Positions 21,606 through 35,285 of a stretch of 64,000 nt of DNA are shown here, piece by piece. The notes under the pieces were generated by a model, which was not told the DNA's origin, ran no database searches, and saw only the letters and a program-made list of their open reading frames with translations. The stretch's first letter is position 1. Each line of letters opens with the position of its first letter. The position numbers and the translations under genes are program-made. Source of the DNA: Crossaster papposus (lineage: Eukaryota > Echinodermata > Asteroidea > Velatida > Solasteridae); NCBI GenBank assembly GCA_037893245.1, contig JBAIAA010000094.1, positions 1,550,001 to 1,614,000 of the forward strand. The letters are read 5' to 3'.

Positions 21606-23869
21606 AGATGTCGAGCTGGTGAGAATATCTTCATTCTCGAACAACGTTGAGGTTCCCAGCTAAGATAAACGTCGAGAAAATAATCCTCATTCGCAGCCAC
21701 CTTTTCTGATGTGTATGTTTGTACACGTGTATTGCCGCATTGGCCTATGCCGCCAGTGCCCTGACGCATAAGTCTCACAGTTTGGGTTCTTTCTATTGAG
21801 AAATTTGGCAATATTTTGGCTCCGATGTCTAGCTGGTGAGTGTCTCTTCATTCTCGAACATCGTTGAGGTTCGCAGCTCAAATATAAGTCGAGAAAATTA
21901 TCCTCATTCGCAGCCACCTTTTCTAATGTGTATGTTTGTACACTTGTATTGCCGCATAGGCCTATGCCGCAAGTGGCCTGACGCATGAGTCTCACAGTTT
22001 GGGTTCTTTCCATTGAGAGATTTGGCAATAATGTGGCTCAGATGTCGAGCTGGTGAGTGTCTCTTCATTCTCGAACAACGTTGAGGTTCGCAGCTCTAAT
22101 ATAAGTCGAGAAAATTATCCTCATTCGCAGCCATGTTTTCTTATGTGTATATATGTACACGTGTATTGCCGCATTGGCCTATGTCGCCAGTGCCCTGACG
22201 CATGAGTCTCACAGTTTGGGTTCTTTCCATTGAGAAATTTGGCAATATTTTGGCACAGATGTCGAGCTGGTGAGTATCTCTTCATTCTCGAACAACGTTG
22301 AGGTTCCCAGCTAAGATTTAAGTCGAGAAAATAATCCTCATTCGCAGCCACTTTTTCTGATGTGTATGTTTGTACACGTGTATTGCCGCATATGCCTATG
22401 CCGCCAGTGGCCTGACGCAGGAATCTCACAGTTTGGGTTTATTCCATGGAGAAATTTGGCAATAATGTGGCTCAGATGTCGAGCTGGTGAGTGTCTCTTC
22501 ATTCTCGAACAACGTTGAGGTTCGCAGCTCAAATATAAGTCGAGAAAATTGTCCTCATTCGCAGCCACCTTTTCTTAGGTGTATCTATGTACACGTGTAT
22601 TGGCGCATTGGCCTATGCCGCCAGTGACCTGACGCATGAGTCTCACAGTTTAGGTTCTTTCCATTGAGAAATTTGGCAATATTTTGGCTCAGATGTCGAG
22701 CTGGTGAGCGTCTCTTCATTCTCGAACAACGTTGAGGTTCGCAGCTAAGATACAAGTCGAGAAAATTATCCTCATTCGCAGCCACCTTTTCTTATGTGTA
22801 TGTTTGTACACTTGTATTGCCGCATAGGCCTATGCCGTCAGTGCCCTGACGCATGGGTCTCACAGTTTGGGTTTTTTTCCAGTGAGAAATTTGGCAATAT
22901 TTTGGCTCCGATGTTGAGCTGGTGAGTGTCTCTTCATTCTCGAACAACGTTGAGGTTCGCAGCTCAAATATAAGTCGAGAAAATTATCGTCATTCGCAGC
23001 CATGTTTTCTTATGTGTATATATGTACACGTATATTGCCGCATTGGCCTATGCCCCCAGTGCCCTGACGCATGAGTCTCACAGTTTGGGTTCTTTCCATT
23101 GGGAAATTTGGCAATATTTTGGCACAGATGTCGAGCTGGTGAGTGTCTCTTCATTCTCGAACAACGTTGAGGTTCGCAGCTCAAATATAAGTCGAGAAAA
23201 TTATCCTCATTCGCAGCCACCTTTTCTGATGTGTATGTTTGTACACTTGTATTGCCGCATAGGCCTATGCCGTCAGTGCCCTGACGCATGGGTCTCACGG
23301 TTTGGGTTTTTTCCAGTGAGAAATTTGGCAATATTTTGGCTCCGATGTTGAGCTGGTGAGTGTCTCTTCATTCTCGAACAACGTTGAGGTTCACAGCTCA
23401 AATATAAGTCGAGAAAATGATCCTCATTCGCAGCCATGTTTTCTTATGTGTATCTATGTACACGAGTATTGCCGCATTGGCCTAGGTCGCCAGTGCCCTG
23501 ACGCATGAGTCTCACAGTTTGGGTTCTTTCTATCAAGAAATTTGGCAATATTTTGGCTCCGATGTCGAGCTGGTGAGAATCTCTTCATTCTCGAACAACG
23601 TTGAGGTTCCCAGCTAAGATAAAAGTCGAGAAAATAATCCTCATTCGCAGCCACCTTTTCTGATGTGTATGTTTGTACACGTGTATTGCCGCATTGGCCT
23701 ATGCCGCCAGTGCCCTGACGCATGAGTCTCACAGTTTGGGTTCTTTCTATTGAGAAATTTGGCAATATTTTGGCTCCGATGTCGAGCTGGTGAGTGTCTC
23801 TTCATTCTCGAACATCGTTGAGGTTCGCAGCTCAAATATAAGTCGAGAAAATTATCCTCATTCGCAGCC
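21606..23869. repeat. Satellite bridging copy B to block P copy 2
   Basis: To about 22,448 this equals 27,038-27,880 (offset 5,432 bp), including ATGTCTAGCTGG and GAACATCGTTGAGG. Near 22,445 a hybrid monomer joins GGGTTTATTCCATGG to GGCAATAATGTGG. About 22,458-23,180 then equals 24,195-24,917 (offset 1,737 bp, eight monomers plus 1 bp). A private CTATCAAGAAATTTGG (for CTATTGAG) lies near 23,530. No unique sequence. Confidence 0.7.
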
Positions 23870-25717
23870 ACCTTTTCTAATGTGTATGTTTGTACACTTG
23901 TATTGCCGCATAGGCCTATGCCGTCAGTGCCCTGACGCATGGGTCTCACGGTTTGGGTTTTTTCCAGTGAGAAATTTGGAAATATTTTTGCTCCGATGTC
24001 GAGCTGGTGAGTGTCTCGTCATTCTCGAACAACGTTGAGGTTCTCAGCTCAGATATAAGTCAAGAAAATTATCCTCATTCGAAGCCACCTTTTCTTATGT
24101 GTATGTTTGTACACGTGTATTGCCGCATAGGCCTATGCCGCCAGTGGCCTGACGCATGAGTCTCACAGTTTGGGTTCTTTCCATTGAGAGATTTGGCAAT
24201 AATGTGGCTCAGATGTCGAGCTGGTGAGTGTCTCTTCATTCTCGAACAACGTTGAGGTTCGCAGCTCAAATATAAGTCGAGAAAATTGTCCTCATTCGCA
24301 GCCACCTTTTCTTAGGTGTATCTATGTACACGTGTATTGGCGCATTGGCCTATGCCGCCAGTGACCTGACGCATGAGTCTCACAGTTTAGGTTCTTTCCA
24401 TTGAGAAATTTGGCAATATTTTGGCTCAGATGTCGAGCTGGTGAGCGTCTCTTCATTCTCGAACAACGTTGAGGTTCGCAGCTAAGATACAAGTCGAGAA
24501 AATTATCCTCATTCGCAGCCACCTTTTCTTATGTGTATGTTTGTACACTTGTATTGCCGCATAGGCCTATGCCGTCAGTGCCCTGACGCATGGGTCTCAC
24601 GGTTTGGTTTTTTTTCCAGTGAGAAATTTGGCAATATTTTGGCTCCGATGTTGAGCTGGTGAGTGTCTCTTCATTCTCGAACAACGTTGAGGTTCGCAGC
24701 TCAAATATAAGTCGAGAAAATTATCGTCATTCGCAGCCATGTTTTCTTATGTGTATATATGTACACGTATATTGCCGCATTGGCCTATGCCGCCAGTGCC
24801 CTGACGCATGAGTCTCACAGTTTGGGTTCTTTCCATTGGGAAATTTGGCAATATTTTGGCACAGATGTCGAGCTGGTGAGTGTCTCTTCATTCTCGAACA
24901 ACGTTGAGGTTCGCAGCTCAGATATAAGTCGAGAAAATTATCCTCATTCGCAGCCACCTTTTCTTATGTGTATGTTTGTACACTTGTATTGCCGCATAGG
25001 CCTATGCCGTCAGTGCCCTGACGCATGGGTCTCACGGTTTGGGTTTTTTTCCAGTGAGAAATTTGGCAATATTTTGGCTCCGATGTTGAGCTGGTGAGTG
25101 TCTCTTCATTCTCGAACAACGTTGAGGTTCGCAGCTCAAATATAAGTCGAGAAAATTATCCTCATTCGCAGCCACCTTTTCTGATGTGTATGTTTGTACA
25201 CTTGTATTTCGCCGCATTTGCCTATGCCGCCTGTGCCCTGACGCATGAGTCTCACAGTTTGGGTTCTTTCTATTGAGAAATTTAGCAAAATATTTTGGCT
25301 CCGATGTCGAGCTGGTGAGTGTCTCTTCATTCTCGAACAACGTTGAGGTTCGCAGCTCAAATATAAGTCGAGAAAATTATCCTCATTCGCAGCCATGTTT
25401 TCTTATGTGTATCTATGTACACGAGTATTGCCGCATTGGCCTAGGTCGCCAGTGCCCTGACGCATGAGTCTCACAGTTTGGGTTCTTTTCATTTGGAAAT
25501 TTGGCAATATTTTGGCTCAGATGTCGAGCTGGTGAGTATCTCTTCATTCTCGAACAACGTTGAGGTCCCCAGCTAAGATAAAAGTCGAGAAAATAATCCT
25601 CATTCGCAGCCACCTTTTCTGATGTGTATGTTTGTACACTTGTATTGCCGCATAGGCCTATGCCGTCAGTACCCTGACGCATGGGTCTCACGGTTTGGGT
25701 TGTTTCCAGTGAGAAAT
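23870..25717. repeat. Block P, copy 2
   Basis: Near copy of 13,875-15,722. Small differences include GGTTTGGTTTTTTTT near 24,603 in place of GGTTTGGGTTTTTTT, and GTCAGTACCC near 25,670 in place of GTCAGTGCCC. The third quarter (about 24,660-25,680) also matches 29,004-30,024 at offset 4,344 bp. The block ends in a hybrid monomer near 25,715 where GGGTTGTTTCCAG is joined to AATTTTGCAATATT and GGCACAGATG. Confidence 0.8.
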
Positions 25718-28040
25718 TTTGCAATATTTTGGCACAGATGTCGAGCTGGTGAGTGTCTCTTCATTCTCGAACAACGTTGAGGTTCGCAGCTCATATATAA
25801 GTCGAGAAATTTAAGCTCATTCGCAGCCACCTTTTCTGATGTGTATGTGTGTACACTTGTATTGCCGCATAGGCCTATGCCGCCAGTGCCCTGACGCATG
25901 GGTCTCACGGTTTGGGTTTTTTCCAGTGAGAAATTTGGCAATATTTTGCCTCGAATGTCGAGCTGGTGAGTGTCTCTTCATTCTCAAACAACGTTGAGGT
26001 TTGCAGCTCAGATATAAGTCGAGAAAATTATCCTCATTCGCAGCCATGTTTTCTTATGTGTATCTATGTACACGTGTATTGCCGCATTGGCCTAGGTCGC
26101 CAGTGCCCTGACGCATGAGTCTCACAGTTTGGGTTCTTTCCATTGAGAAATTTGGCAATATTTTGGCTCAGATGTCGAGCTGGTGAGTATCTCTTCATTC
26201 TCGAACAACGTTGAGGTTCCCAGCTAAGATTTAAGTCGAGAAAATAATCCTCATTCGCAGCCACTTTTTCTGATGTGTATGTTTGTACACGTGTATTGCT
26301 GCATAGGCCTATGCCGCCAGTGGCCTGACGCAGGAATCTCACAGTTTGGGTTCTTTCCATTGAGAAATTTGGCAATATTTTGGCTCAGATGTCGAGCTGG
26401 TGAGTGTCTCTTCATTCTCGAACAACGTTGAGGTACGCAGCTCAGATATAAGTCGAGAAAATTATCCTCATTCGCAGCCATGTTTTCTTATGTGTATCTA
26501 TGTACACGTGTATTGCCGCATTGGCCTATGTCGCCAGTGCCCTGACGCATGAGTCTCACAGTTTGGGTTTTTTCCATTGAGAAATTTGGCAATATTTTGG
26601 ATCAGATGTCGAGGTGGTGAGTGTCTCTTCATTCTCGAACAACGTTTAGGTTCGCAGCTCAAATATAAGTCGAGAAAATTATCCTCATTCGCAGCCACCT
26701 TTTCTGATGTGTATGTTTGTACACTTGTATTGCCGCATAGGCCTATGCCGTCAGTGCCCTGACGCATGGGTCTCACGGTTTGGGTTTTTTTCAGTGAGAA
26801 ATTTGGCAATATTTTGGCTCCGATGTTGAGCTGGTGAGTGTCTCTTCATTCTCGAACAACGTTGAGGTTCGCAGCTCAAATATAAGTCGAGAAAATGATC
26901 CTCATTCGCAGCCATGTTTTCTTATGTGTATCTATGTACACGAGTATTGCCGCATTGGCCTAGGTCGCCAGTGCCCTGACGCATGAGTCTCACAGTTTGG
27001 GTTCTTTCCATTGGAAAATTTGGCAATATTTTGGCTCAGATGTCGAGCTGGTGAGAATCTCTTCATTCTCGAACAACGTTGAGGTTCCCAGCTAAGATAA
27101 ACGTCGAGAAAATAATCCTCATTCGCAGCCACCTTTTCTGATGTGTATGTTTGTACACGTGTATTGCCGCATTGGCCTATGCCGCCAGTGCCCTGACGCA
27201 TAAGTCTCACAGTTTGGGTTCTTTCTATTGAGAAATTTGGCAATATTTTGGCTCCGATGTCTAGCTGGTGAGTGTCTCTTCATTCTCGAACATCGTTGAG
27301 GTTCGCAGCTCAAATATAAGTCGAGAAAATTATCCTCATTCGCAGCCACCTTTTCTAATGTGTATGTTTGTACACTTGTATTGCCGCATAGGCCTATGCC
27401 GCCAGTGGCCTGACGCATGAGTCTCACAGTTTGGGTTCTTTCCATTGAGAGATTTGGCAATAATGTGGCTCAGATGTCGAGCTGGTGAGTGTCTCTTCAT
27501 TCTCGAACAACGTTGAGGTTCGCAGCTCAAATATAAGTCGAGAAAATTATCCTCATTCGCAGCCATGTTTTCTTATGTGTATATATGTACACGTGTATTG
27601 CCGCATTGGCCTATGTCGCCAGTGCCCTGACGCATGAGTCTCACAGTTTGGGTTCTTTCCATTGAGAAATTTGGCAATATTTTGGCACAGATGTCGAGCT
27701 GGTGAGTATCTCTTCATTCTCGAACAACGTTGAGGTTCCCAGCTAAGATTTAAGTCGAGAAAATAATCCTCATTCGCAGCCACTTTTTCTGATGTGTATG
27801 TTTGTACACGTGTATTGCCGCATAGGCCTATGCCGCCAGTGGCCTGACGCAGGAATCTCACAGTTTGGGTTTATTCCATGGAGAAATTTGGCAATATTTT
27901 GGCTCAGATGTCGAGCTGGTGAGTGTCTCTTCATTCTCGAACAACGTTGAGGTACGCAGCTCAGATATAAGTCGAGAAAATTATCCTCATTCGCAGCCAT
28001 GTTTTCTTATGTGTATCTATGTACACGTGTATTGCCGCAT
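25718..28040. repeat. Block R, copy 2 (about 2.3 kb)
   Basis: 25,738-27,880 equals 20,306-22,448 (offset 5,432 bp), and 25,738-28,040 equals 32,903-35,205 (offset 7,165 bp). About 26,833-28,420 equals 36,600-38,190 (offset 9,767 bp). The conserved order ends with GAACATCGTTGAGG, GGCAATAATGTGG, TATATATGTACACG with GGCACAGATG, and GGGTTTATTCCATGG. A private ACGTTTAGG (for ACGTTGAGG) occurs near 26,645. Confidence 0.8.
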
Positions 28041-28967
28041 TGGCCTAGGTCGCCAGTGCCCTGACGCATGAGTCTCACAGTTTGGGTTCTTTCCATTGAG
28101 AAATTTGGCAATATTTTGGCTCAGATGTCGAGCTGGTGAGTATCTCTTCATTCTCGAACAACGTTGAGGTTCCCAGCTAAGATTTAAGTCGAGAAAATAA
28201 TCCTCATTCGCAGCCACTTTTTCTGATGTGTATGTTTGTACACGTGTATTGCTGCATAGGCCTATGCCTCCAGTGGCCTGACGCAGGAATCTCACAGTTT
28301 GGGTTCTTTCCATTGAGAAATATGGCAATATTTTGGCTCAGATGTCGAGCTGGTGAGTGTCTCTTCATTCTCGAACAACGTTGAGGTACGCAGCTCAGAT
28401 ATAAGTCGAGAAAATGATCCTCATTCGCAGCCATGTTTTCTTATGTGTATCTATGTACACGAGTATTGCCGCATTGGCCTAGGTCGCCAGTGCCCTGACG
28501 CATGAGTCTCACAGTTTGGGTTCTTTCCATTGGGAAATTTGGCAATATTTTGGCTCAGATGTCGAGCTGGTGAGAATCTCTTCATTCTCGAACAACGTTG
28601 AGGTTCCCAGCTAAGATAAAAGTCGAGAAAATAATCCTCATTCGCAGCCACCTTTTCTGATGTGTATGTTTGTACACGTGTATTGCCGCATTGGCCTATG
28701 CCGCCAGTGCCCTGACGCATGAGTCTCACAGTTTGGGTCTTTCTATTGAGAAATTTGGCAATATTTTGGATCAGATGTCGAGGTGGTGAGTGTCTCTTCA
28801 TTCTCGAACAACGTTGAGGTTCGCAGCTCAAATATAAGTCGAGAAAATTATCCTCATTCGCAGCCACCTTTTCTGATGTGTATGTTTGTACACTTGTATT
28901 GCCGCATAGGCCTATGCCGTCAGTGCCCTGACGCATGGGTCTCACGGTTTGGGTTTTTTTCAGTGAG
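28041..28967. repeat. Satellite with a 216-bp monomer
   Basis: To about 28,420 it matches 37.8-38.19 kb. About 28,430-28,967 matches 35,378-35,915 at offset 6,948 bp. It contains a one-base deletion, TTTGGGTCTTTCTATTGAG near 28,736 in place of TTTGGGTTCTTTCTATTGAG. The same deletion is present near 35,686, 36,336 and 38,718, so these monomers descend from one deleted ancestor. Confidence 0.75.
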
Positions 28968-31796
28968 AAATTTGGCAATATTTTGGCTCCGATGTTGAGC
29001 TGGTGAGTGTCTCTTCATTCTCGAACAACGTTGAGGTTCGCAGCTCAAATATAAGTCGAGAAAATTATCGTCATTCGCAGCCATGTTTTCTTATGTGTAT
29101 ATATGTACACGTATATTGCCGCATTGGCCTATGCCGCCAGTGCCCTGACGCATGAGTCTCACAGTTTGGGTTCTTTCCATTGGGAAATTTGGCAATATTT
29201 TGGCACAGATGTCGAGCTGGTGAGTGTCTCTTCATTCTCGAACAACGTTGAGGTTCGCAGCTCAGATATAAGTCGAGAAAATTATCCTCATTCGCAGCCA
29301 CCTTTTCTTATGTGTATGTTTGTACACTTGTATTGCCGCATAGGCCTATGCCGTCAGTGCCCTGACGCATGGGTCTCACGGTTTGGGTTTTTTTCCAGTG
29401 AGAAATTTGGCAATATTTTGGCTCCGATGTTGAGCTGGTGAGTGTCTCTTCATTCTCGAACAACGTTGAGGTTCGCAGCTCAAATATAAGTCGAGAAAAT
29501 TATCCTCATTCGCAGCCACCTTTTCTGATGTGTATGTTTGTACACTTGTATTTCGCCGCATTTGCCTATGCCGCCTGTGCCCTGACGCATGAGTCTCACA
29601 GTTTGGGTTCTTTCTATTGAGAAATTTAGCAAAATATTTTGGCTCCGATGTCGAGCTGGTGAGTGTCTCTTCATTCTCGAACAACGTTGAGGTTCGCAGC
29701 TCAAATATAAGTCGAGAAAATTATCCTCATTCGCAGCCATGTTTTCTTATGTGTATCTATGTACACGAGTATTGCCGCATTGGCCTAGGTCGCCAGTGCC
29801 CTGACGCATGAGTCTCACAGTTTGGGTTCTTTTCATTTGGAAATTTGGCAATATTTTGGCTCAGATGTCGAGCTGGTGAGTATCTCTTCATTCTCGAACA
29901 ACGTTGAGGTCCCCAGCTAAGATAAAAGTCGAGAAAATAATCCTCATTCGCAGCCACCTTTTCTGATGTGTATGTTTGTACACTTGTATTGCCGCATAGG
30001 CCTATGCCGTCAGTGCCCTGACGCATGGGTCTCACGGTTTGGGTTGTTTCCAGTGAGAAATTTGGCATTATTTTGGCTCAGATGTCGATCTGGTGAGTGT
30101 CTCTTCATTCTCGAACAACGTTGAGGTTCGCAGCTCAGATATAAGTCGAGAAAATTATCCTCATTCGCAGCCATGTTTTCTTATGTGTATCTATGTACAC
30201 GTGTATTGCAGCATTGGCCTAGGTCGCCAGTGCGCTGACGCATGAGTCTCACAGTTTGGGTTCTTTCCATTGAGAAATTTTGCAATATTTTGGCACAGAT
30301 GTCGAGCTGGTGAGTATCTCTTCATTCTCGAACAACGTTGAGGTTCCCAGCTAAGATTTAAGTCGAGAAAATAATCCTCCTTCGCAGCCACTTTTTCTGA
30401 TGTGTATGTTTGTACACGTGTATTGCCGCATAGGCCTATGCCGCCAGTGGCCTGACGCATGAATCTCACAGTTTGGGTTCTTTCCATTGAGAAATTTGGC
30501 AATATTTTGTCTAAGATGTCGAGCTGGTGAATGTCTCTTCATTCTCGAACAACGTTGAGGTTCGCAGCTCAGATATAAGTCGAGAAAATTATCCTCATTC
30601 GCAGCCACTTTTTCTTATGTGTATGTTTGTACACGTATATTGCCGCATAGGCCTATGTCGCCAGTGCCCTGACGCATGAGTCTCACAGTTTGGGTTCTTT
30701 CTATTGAGAAATTTGGCAATATTTTGGCTCAGATGTCGAGCTGGTGAGTGTCTCTTCATTCTCGAACAACGTTGAGGTTCGCAGCTCATATATAAGTCGA
30801 GAAATTTAAGCTCATTCGCAGCCACCTTTTCTGATGTGTATGTGTGTACACTTGTATTGCCGCATAGGCCTATGCCGCCAGTGCCCTGACGCATGGGTCT
30901 CACGGTTTGGGTTCTTTCCAGTGAGAAATTTGGCAATATTTTGCCTCGAATGTCGAGCTGGTGAGTGTCTCTTCATTCTCAAACAACGTTGAGGTTTGCA
31001 GCTCAGATATAAGTCGAGAAAATTATCCTCATTCGCAGCCATGTTTTCTTATGTGTATCTATGTACACGTGTATTGCCGCATTGGCCTAGGTCGCCAGTG
31101 CCCTGACGCATGAGTCTCACAGTTTGGGTTCTTTCCATTGAGAAATTTGGCAATATTTTGGCTCAGATGTCGAGCTGGTGAGTATCTCTTCATTCTCGAA
31201 CAACGTTGAGGTTCCCAGCTAAGATTTAAGTCGAGAAAATAATCCTCATTCGCAGCCACTTTTTCTGATGTGTATGTTTGTACACGTGTATTGCTGCATA
31301 GGCCTATGCCGCCAGTGGCCTGACGCAGGAATCTCACAGTTTGGGTTCTTTCCATTGAGAAATTTGGCAATATTTTGGCTCAGATGTCGAGCTGGTGAGT
31401 GTCTCTTCATTCTCGAACAACGTTGAGGTACGCAGCTCAGATATAAGTCGAGAAAATTATCCTCATTCGCAGCCATGTTTTCTTATGTGTATCTATGTAC
31501 ACGTGTATTGCCGCATTGGCCTATGTCGCCAGTGCCCTGACGCATGAGTCTCACAGTTTGGGTTTTTTCCATTGAGAAATTTGGCAATATTTTGGATCAG
31601 ATGTCGAGGTGGTGAGTGTCTCTTCATTCTCGAACAACGTTGAGGTTCGCAGCTCAAATATAAGTCGAGAAAATTATCCTCATTCGCAGCCACCTTTTCT
31701 GATGTGTATGTTTGTACACTTGTATTGCCGCATAGGCCTATGCCGTCAGTGCCCTGACGCATGGGTCTCACGGTTTGGGTTGTTTCCAGTGAGAAA
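28968..31796. repeat. 14-monomer unit, copy C
   Basis: About 28,968-31,784 matches 18,541-21,357 at offset 10,427 bp, with the same indel-bearing monomer near 29,550. It differs from copy B by CTCAGATGTCGATC for CTCCGATGTCGATC near 30,077. It switches at about 31,780 from the expected T-tract monomer to GGGTTGTTTCCAG with TTGGCATTATT, which is the start of a repeat of its own 30.03 kb section. Confidence 0.8.
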
Positions 31797-33944
31797 TTTG
31801 GCATTATTTTGGCTCAGATGTCGATCTGGTGAGTGTCTCTTCATTCTCGAACAACGTTGAGGTTCGCAGCTCAGATATAAGTCGAGAAAATTATCCTCAT
31901 TCGCAGCCATGTTTTCTTATGTGTATCTATGTACACGTGTATTGCAGCATTGGCCTAGGTCGCCAGTGCGCTGACGCATGAGTCTCACAGTTTGGGTTCT
32001 TTCCATTGAGAAATTTTGCAATATTTTGGCACAGATGTCGAGCTGGTGAGTATCTCTTCATTCTCGAACAACGTTGAGGTTCCCAGCTAAGATTTAAGTC
32101 GAGAAAATAATCCTCCTTCGCAGCCACTTTTTCTGATGTGTATGTTTGTACACGTGTATTGCCGCATAGGCCTATGCCGCCAGTGGCCTGACGCATGAAT
32201 CTCACAGTTTGGGTTCTTTCCATTGAGAAATTTGGCATTATTTTGGCTCAGATGTCGATCTGGTGAGTGTCTCTTCATTCTCGAACAACGTTGAGGTTCG
32301 CAGCTCAGATATAAGTCGAGAAAATTATCCTCATTCGCAGCCATGTTTTCTTATGTGTATCTATGTACACGTGTATTGCAGCATTGGCCTAGGTCGCCAG
32401 TGCGCTGACGCATGAGTCTCACAGTTTGGGTTCTTTCCATTGAGAAATTTTGCAATATTTTGGCACAGATGTCGAGCTGGTGAGTATCTCTTCATTCTCG
32501 AACAACGTTGAGGTTCCCAGCTAAGATTTAAGTCGAGAAAATAATCCTCCTTCGCAGCCACTTTTTCTGATGTGTATGTTTGTACACGTGTATTGCCGCA
32601 TAGGCCTATGCCGCCAGTGGCCTGACGCATGAATCTCACAGTTTGGGTTCTTTCCATTGAGAAATTTGGCAATATTTTGTCTAAGATGTCGAGCTGGTGA
32701 ATGTCTCTTCATTCTCGAACAACGTTGAGGTTCGCAGCTCAGATATAAGTCGAGAAAATTATCCTCATTCGCAGCCACTTTTTCTTATGTGTATGTTTGT
32801 ACACGTATATTGCCGCATAGGCCTATGTCGCCAGTGCCCTGACGCATGAGTCTCACAGTTTGGGTTCTTTCTATTGAGAAATTTGGCAATATTTTGGCTC
32901 AGATGTCGAGCTGGTGAGTGTCTCTTCATTCTCGAACAACGTTGAGGTTCGCAGCTCATATATAAGTCGAGAAATTTAAGCTCATTCGCAGCCACCTTTT
33001 CTGATGTGTATGTGTGTACACTTGTATTGCCGCATAGGCCTATGCCGCCAGTGCCCTGACGCATGGGTCTCACGGTTTGGGTTCTTTCCAGTGAGAAATT
33101 TGGCAATATTTTGCCTCGAATGTCGAGCTGGTGAGTGTCTCTTCATTCTCAAACAACGTTGAGGTTTGCAGCTCAGATATAAGTCGAGAAAATTATCCTC
33201 ATTCGCAGCCATGTTTTCTTATGTGTATCTATGTACACGTGTATTGCCGCATTGGCCTAGGTCGCCAGTGCCCTGACGCATGAGTCTCACAGTTTGGGTT
33301 CTTTCCATTGAGAAATTTGGCAATATTTTGGCTCAGATGTCGAGCTGGTGAGTATCTCTTCATTCTCGAACAACGTTGAGGTTCCCAGCTAAGATTTAAG
33401 TCGAGAAAATAATCCTCATTCGCAGCCACTTTTTCTGATGTGTATGTTTGTACACGTGTATTGCTGCATAGGCCTATGCCGCCAGTGGCCTGACGCAGGA
33501 ATCTCACAGTTTGGGTTCTTTCCATTGAGAAATTTGGCAATATTTTGGCTCAGATGTCGAGCTGGTGAGTGTCTCTTCATTCTCGAACAACGTTGAGGTA
33601 CGCAGCTCAGATATAAGTCGAGAAAATTATCCTCATTCGCAGCCATGTTTTCTTATGTGTATCTATGTACACGTGTATTGCCGCATTGGCCTATGTCGCC
33701 AGTGCCCTGACGCATGAGTCTCACAGTTTGGGTTTTTTCCATTGAGAAATTTGGCAATATTTTGGATCAGATGTCGAGGTGGTGAGTGTCTCTTCATTCT
33801 CGAACAACGTTGAGGTTCGCAGCTCAAATATAAGTCGAGAAAATTATCCTCATTCGCAGCCACCTTTTCTGATGTGTATGTTTGTACACTTGTATTGCCG
33901 CATAGGCCTATGCCGTCAGTGCCCTGACGCATGGGTCTCACGGT
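30061..33944. repeat. 8 + 2 + 8 monomer tandem mosaic
   Basis: About 30,061-31,774 (eight monomers) recurs at 32,231-33,944, exactly 2,170 bp (10 x 217) away. Between them, 31,797-32,230 is a dimer that repeats the start of the same unit and is itself duplicated by the beginning of the second 8-mer (434 bp spacing, TTGGCATTATTTTGGCTCAG at about 30,063, 31,799 and 32,233). The near 32,300 monomer has the private changes CACCTGACAG-side CCGACAGG/CTCAGAACAAT class variants that make its D-type ORF read differently from its sister at 32.74 kb; otherwise copies look almost identical. Confidence 0.7.
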
Positions 33945-35285
33945 TTGGGTTTTTTTCAGTGAGAAATTTGGCAATATTTTGGCTCCGATGTTGAGCTGGT
34001 GAGTGTCTCTTCATTCTCGAACAACGTTGAGGTTCGCAGCTCAAATATAAGTCGAGAAAATGATCCTCATTCGCAGCCATGTTTTCTTATGTGTATCTAT
34101 GTACACGAGTATTGCCGCATTGGCCTAGGTCGCCAGTGCCCTGACGCATGAGTCTCACAGTTTGGGTTCTTTCCATTGGAAAATTTGGCAATATTTTGGC
34201 TCAGATGTCGAGCTGGTGAGAATCTCTTCATTCTCGAACAACGTTGAGGTTCCCAGCTAAGATAAACGTCGAGAAAATAATCCTCATTCGCAGCCACCTT
34301 TTCTGATGTGTATGTTTGTACACGTGTATTGCCGCATTGGCCTATGCCGCCAGTGCCCTGACGCATAAGTCTCACAGTTTGGGTTCTTTCTATTGAGAAA
34401 TTTGGCAATATTTTGGCTCCGATGTCTAGCTGGTGAGTGTCTCTTCATTCTCGAACATCGTTGAGGTTCGCAGCTCAAATATAAGTCGAGAAAATTATCC
34501 TCATTCGCAGCCACCTTTTCTAATGTGTATGTTTGTACACTTGTATTGCCGCATAGGCCTATGCCGCCAGTGGCCTGACGCATGAGTCTCACAGTTTGGG
34601 TTCTTTCCATTGAGAGATTTGGCAATAATGTGGCTCAGATGTCGAGCTGGTGAGTGTCTCTTCATTCTCGAACAACGTTGAGGTTCGCAGCTCAAATATA
34701 AGTCGAGAAAATTATCCTCATTCGCAGCCATGTTTTCTTATGTGTATATATGTACACGTGTATTGCCGCATTGGCCTATGTCGCCAGTGCCCTGACGCAT
34801 GAGTCTCACAGTTTGGGTTCTTTCCATTGAGAAATTTGGCAATATTTTGGCACAGATGTCGAGCTGGTGAGTATCTCTTCATTCTCGAACAACGTTGAGG
34901 TTCCCAGCTAAGATTTAAGTCGAGAAAATAATCCTCATTCGCAGCCACTTTTTCTGATGTTTATGTTTGTACACGTGTATTGCCGCATAGGCCTATGCCG
35001 CCAGTGGCCTGACGCAGGAATCTCACAGTTTGGGTTTATTCCATGGAGAAATTTGGCAATATTTTGGCTCAGATGTCGAGCTGGTGAGTGTCTCTTCATT
35101 CTCGAACAACGTTGAGGTACGCAGCTCAGATATAAGTCGAGAAAATTATCCTCATTCGCAGCCATGTTTTCTTATGTGTATCTATGTACACGTGTATTGC
35201 CGCATTGGCCTATGTCGCCAGTGCCCTGACGCATGAGTCTCACAGTTTGGGTTTTTTCCATTGAGAAATTTGGCAATATTTTGGC
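33945..35285. repeat. Block R, copy 3 (end) and junction
   Basis: Continues the 7,165-bp offset match to 26,780-28,040, so the sequence moves from the 14-mer unit back into block R without a break. A private GATGTTTATGTTTG (for GATGTGTATGTTTG) lies near 34,960. From about 35,205 it changes to a CATTGGCCTATGTCGCC monomer joined to CTCCGATGTTGAGC, which leads into the trimer zone. The same junction is seen near 38.3 kb. Confidence 0.7.

Noticed and set aside
28451-28978. 175-codon minus-strand frames here, at 35,399-35,926 and at 36,049-36,576, and 164 codons at 38,435-38,929
   Set aside because: They are longer than the usual 103-113 codons only because a one-base deletion gives a 216-bp monomer (divisible by three), so two monomers stay in phase. 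They are a by-product of the deletion, not selection for coding.
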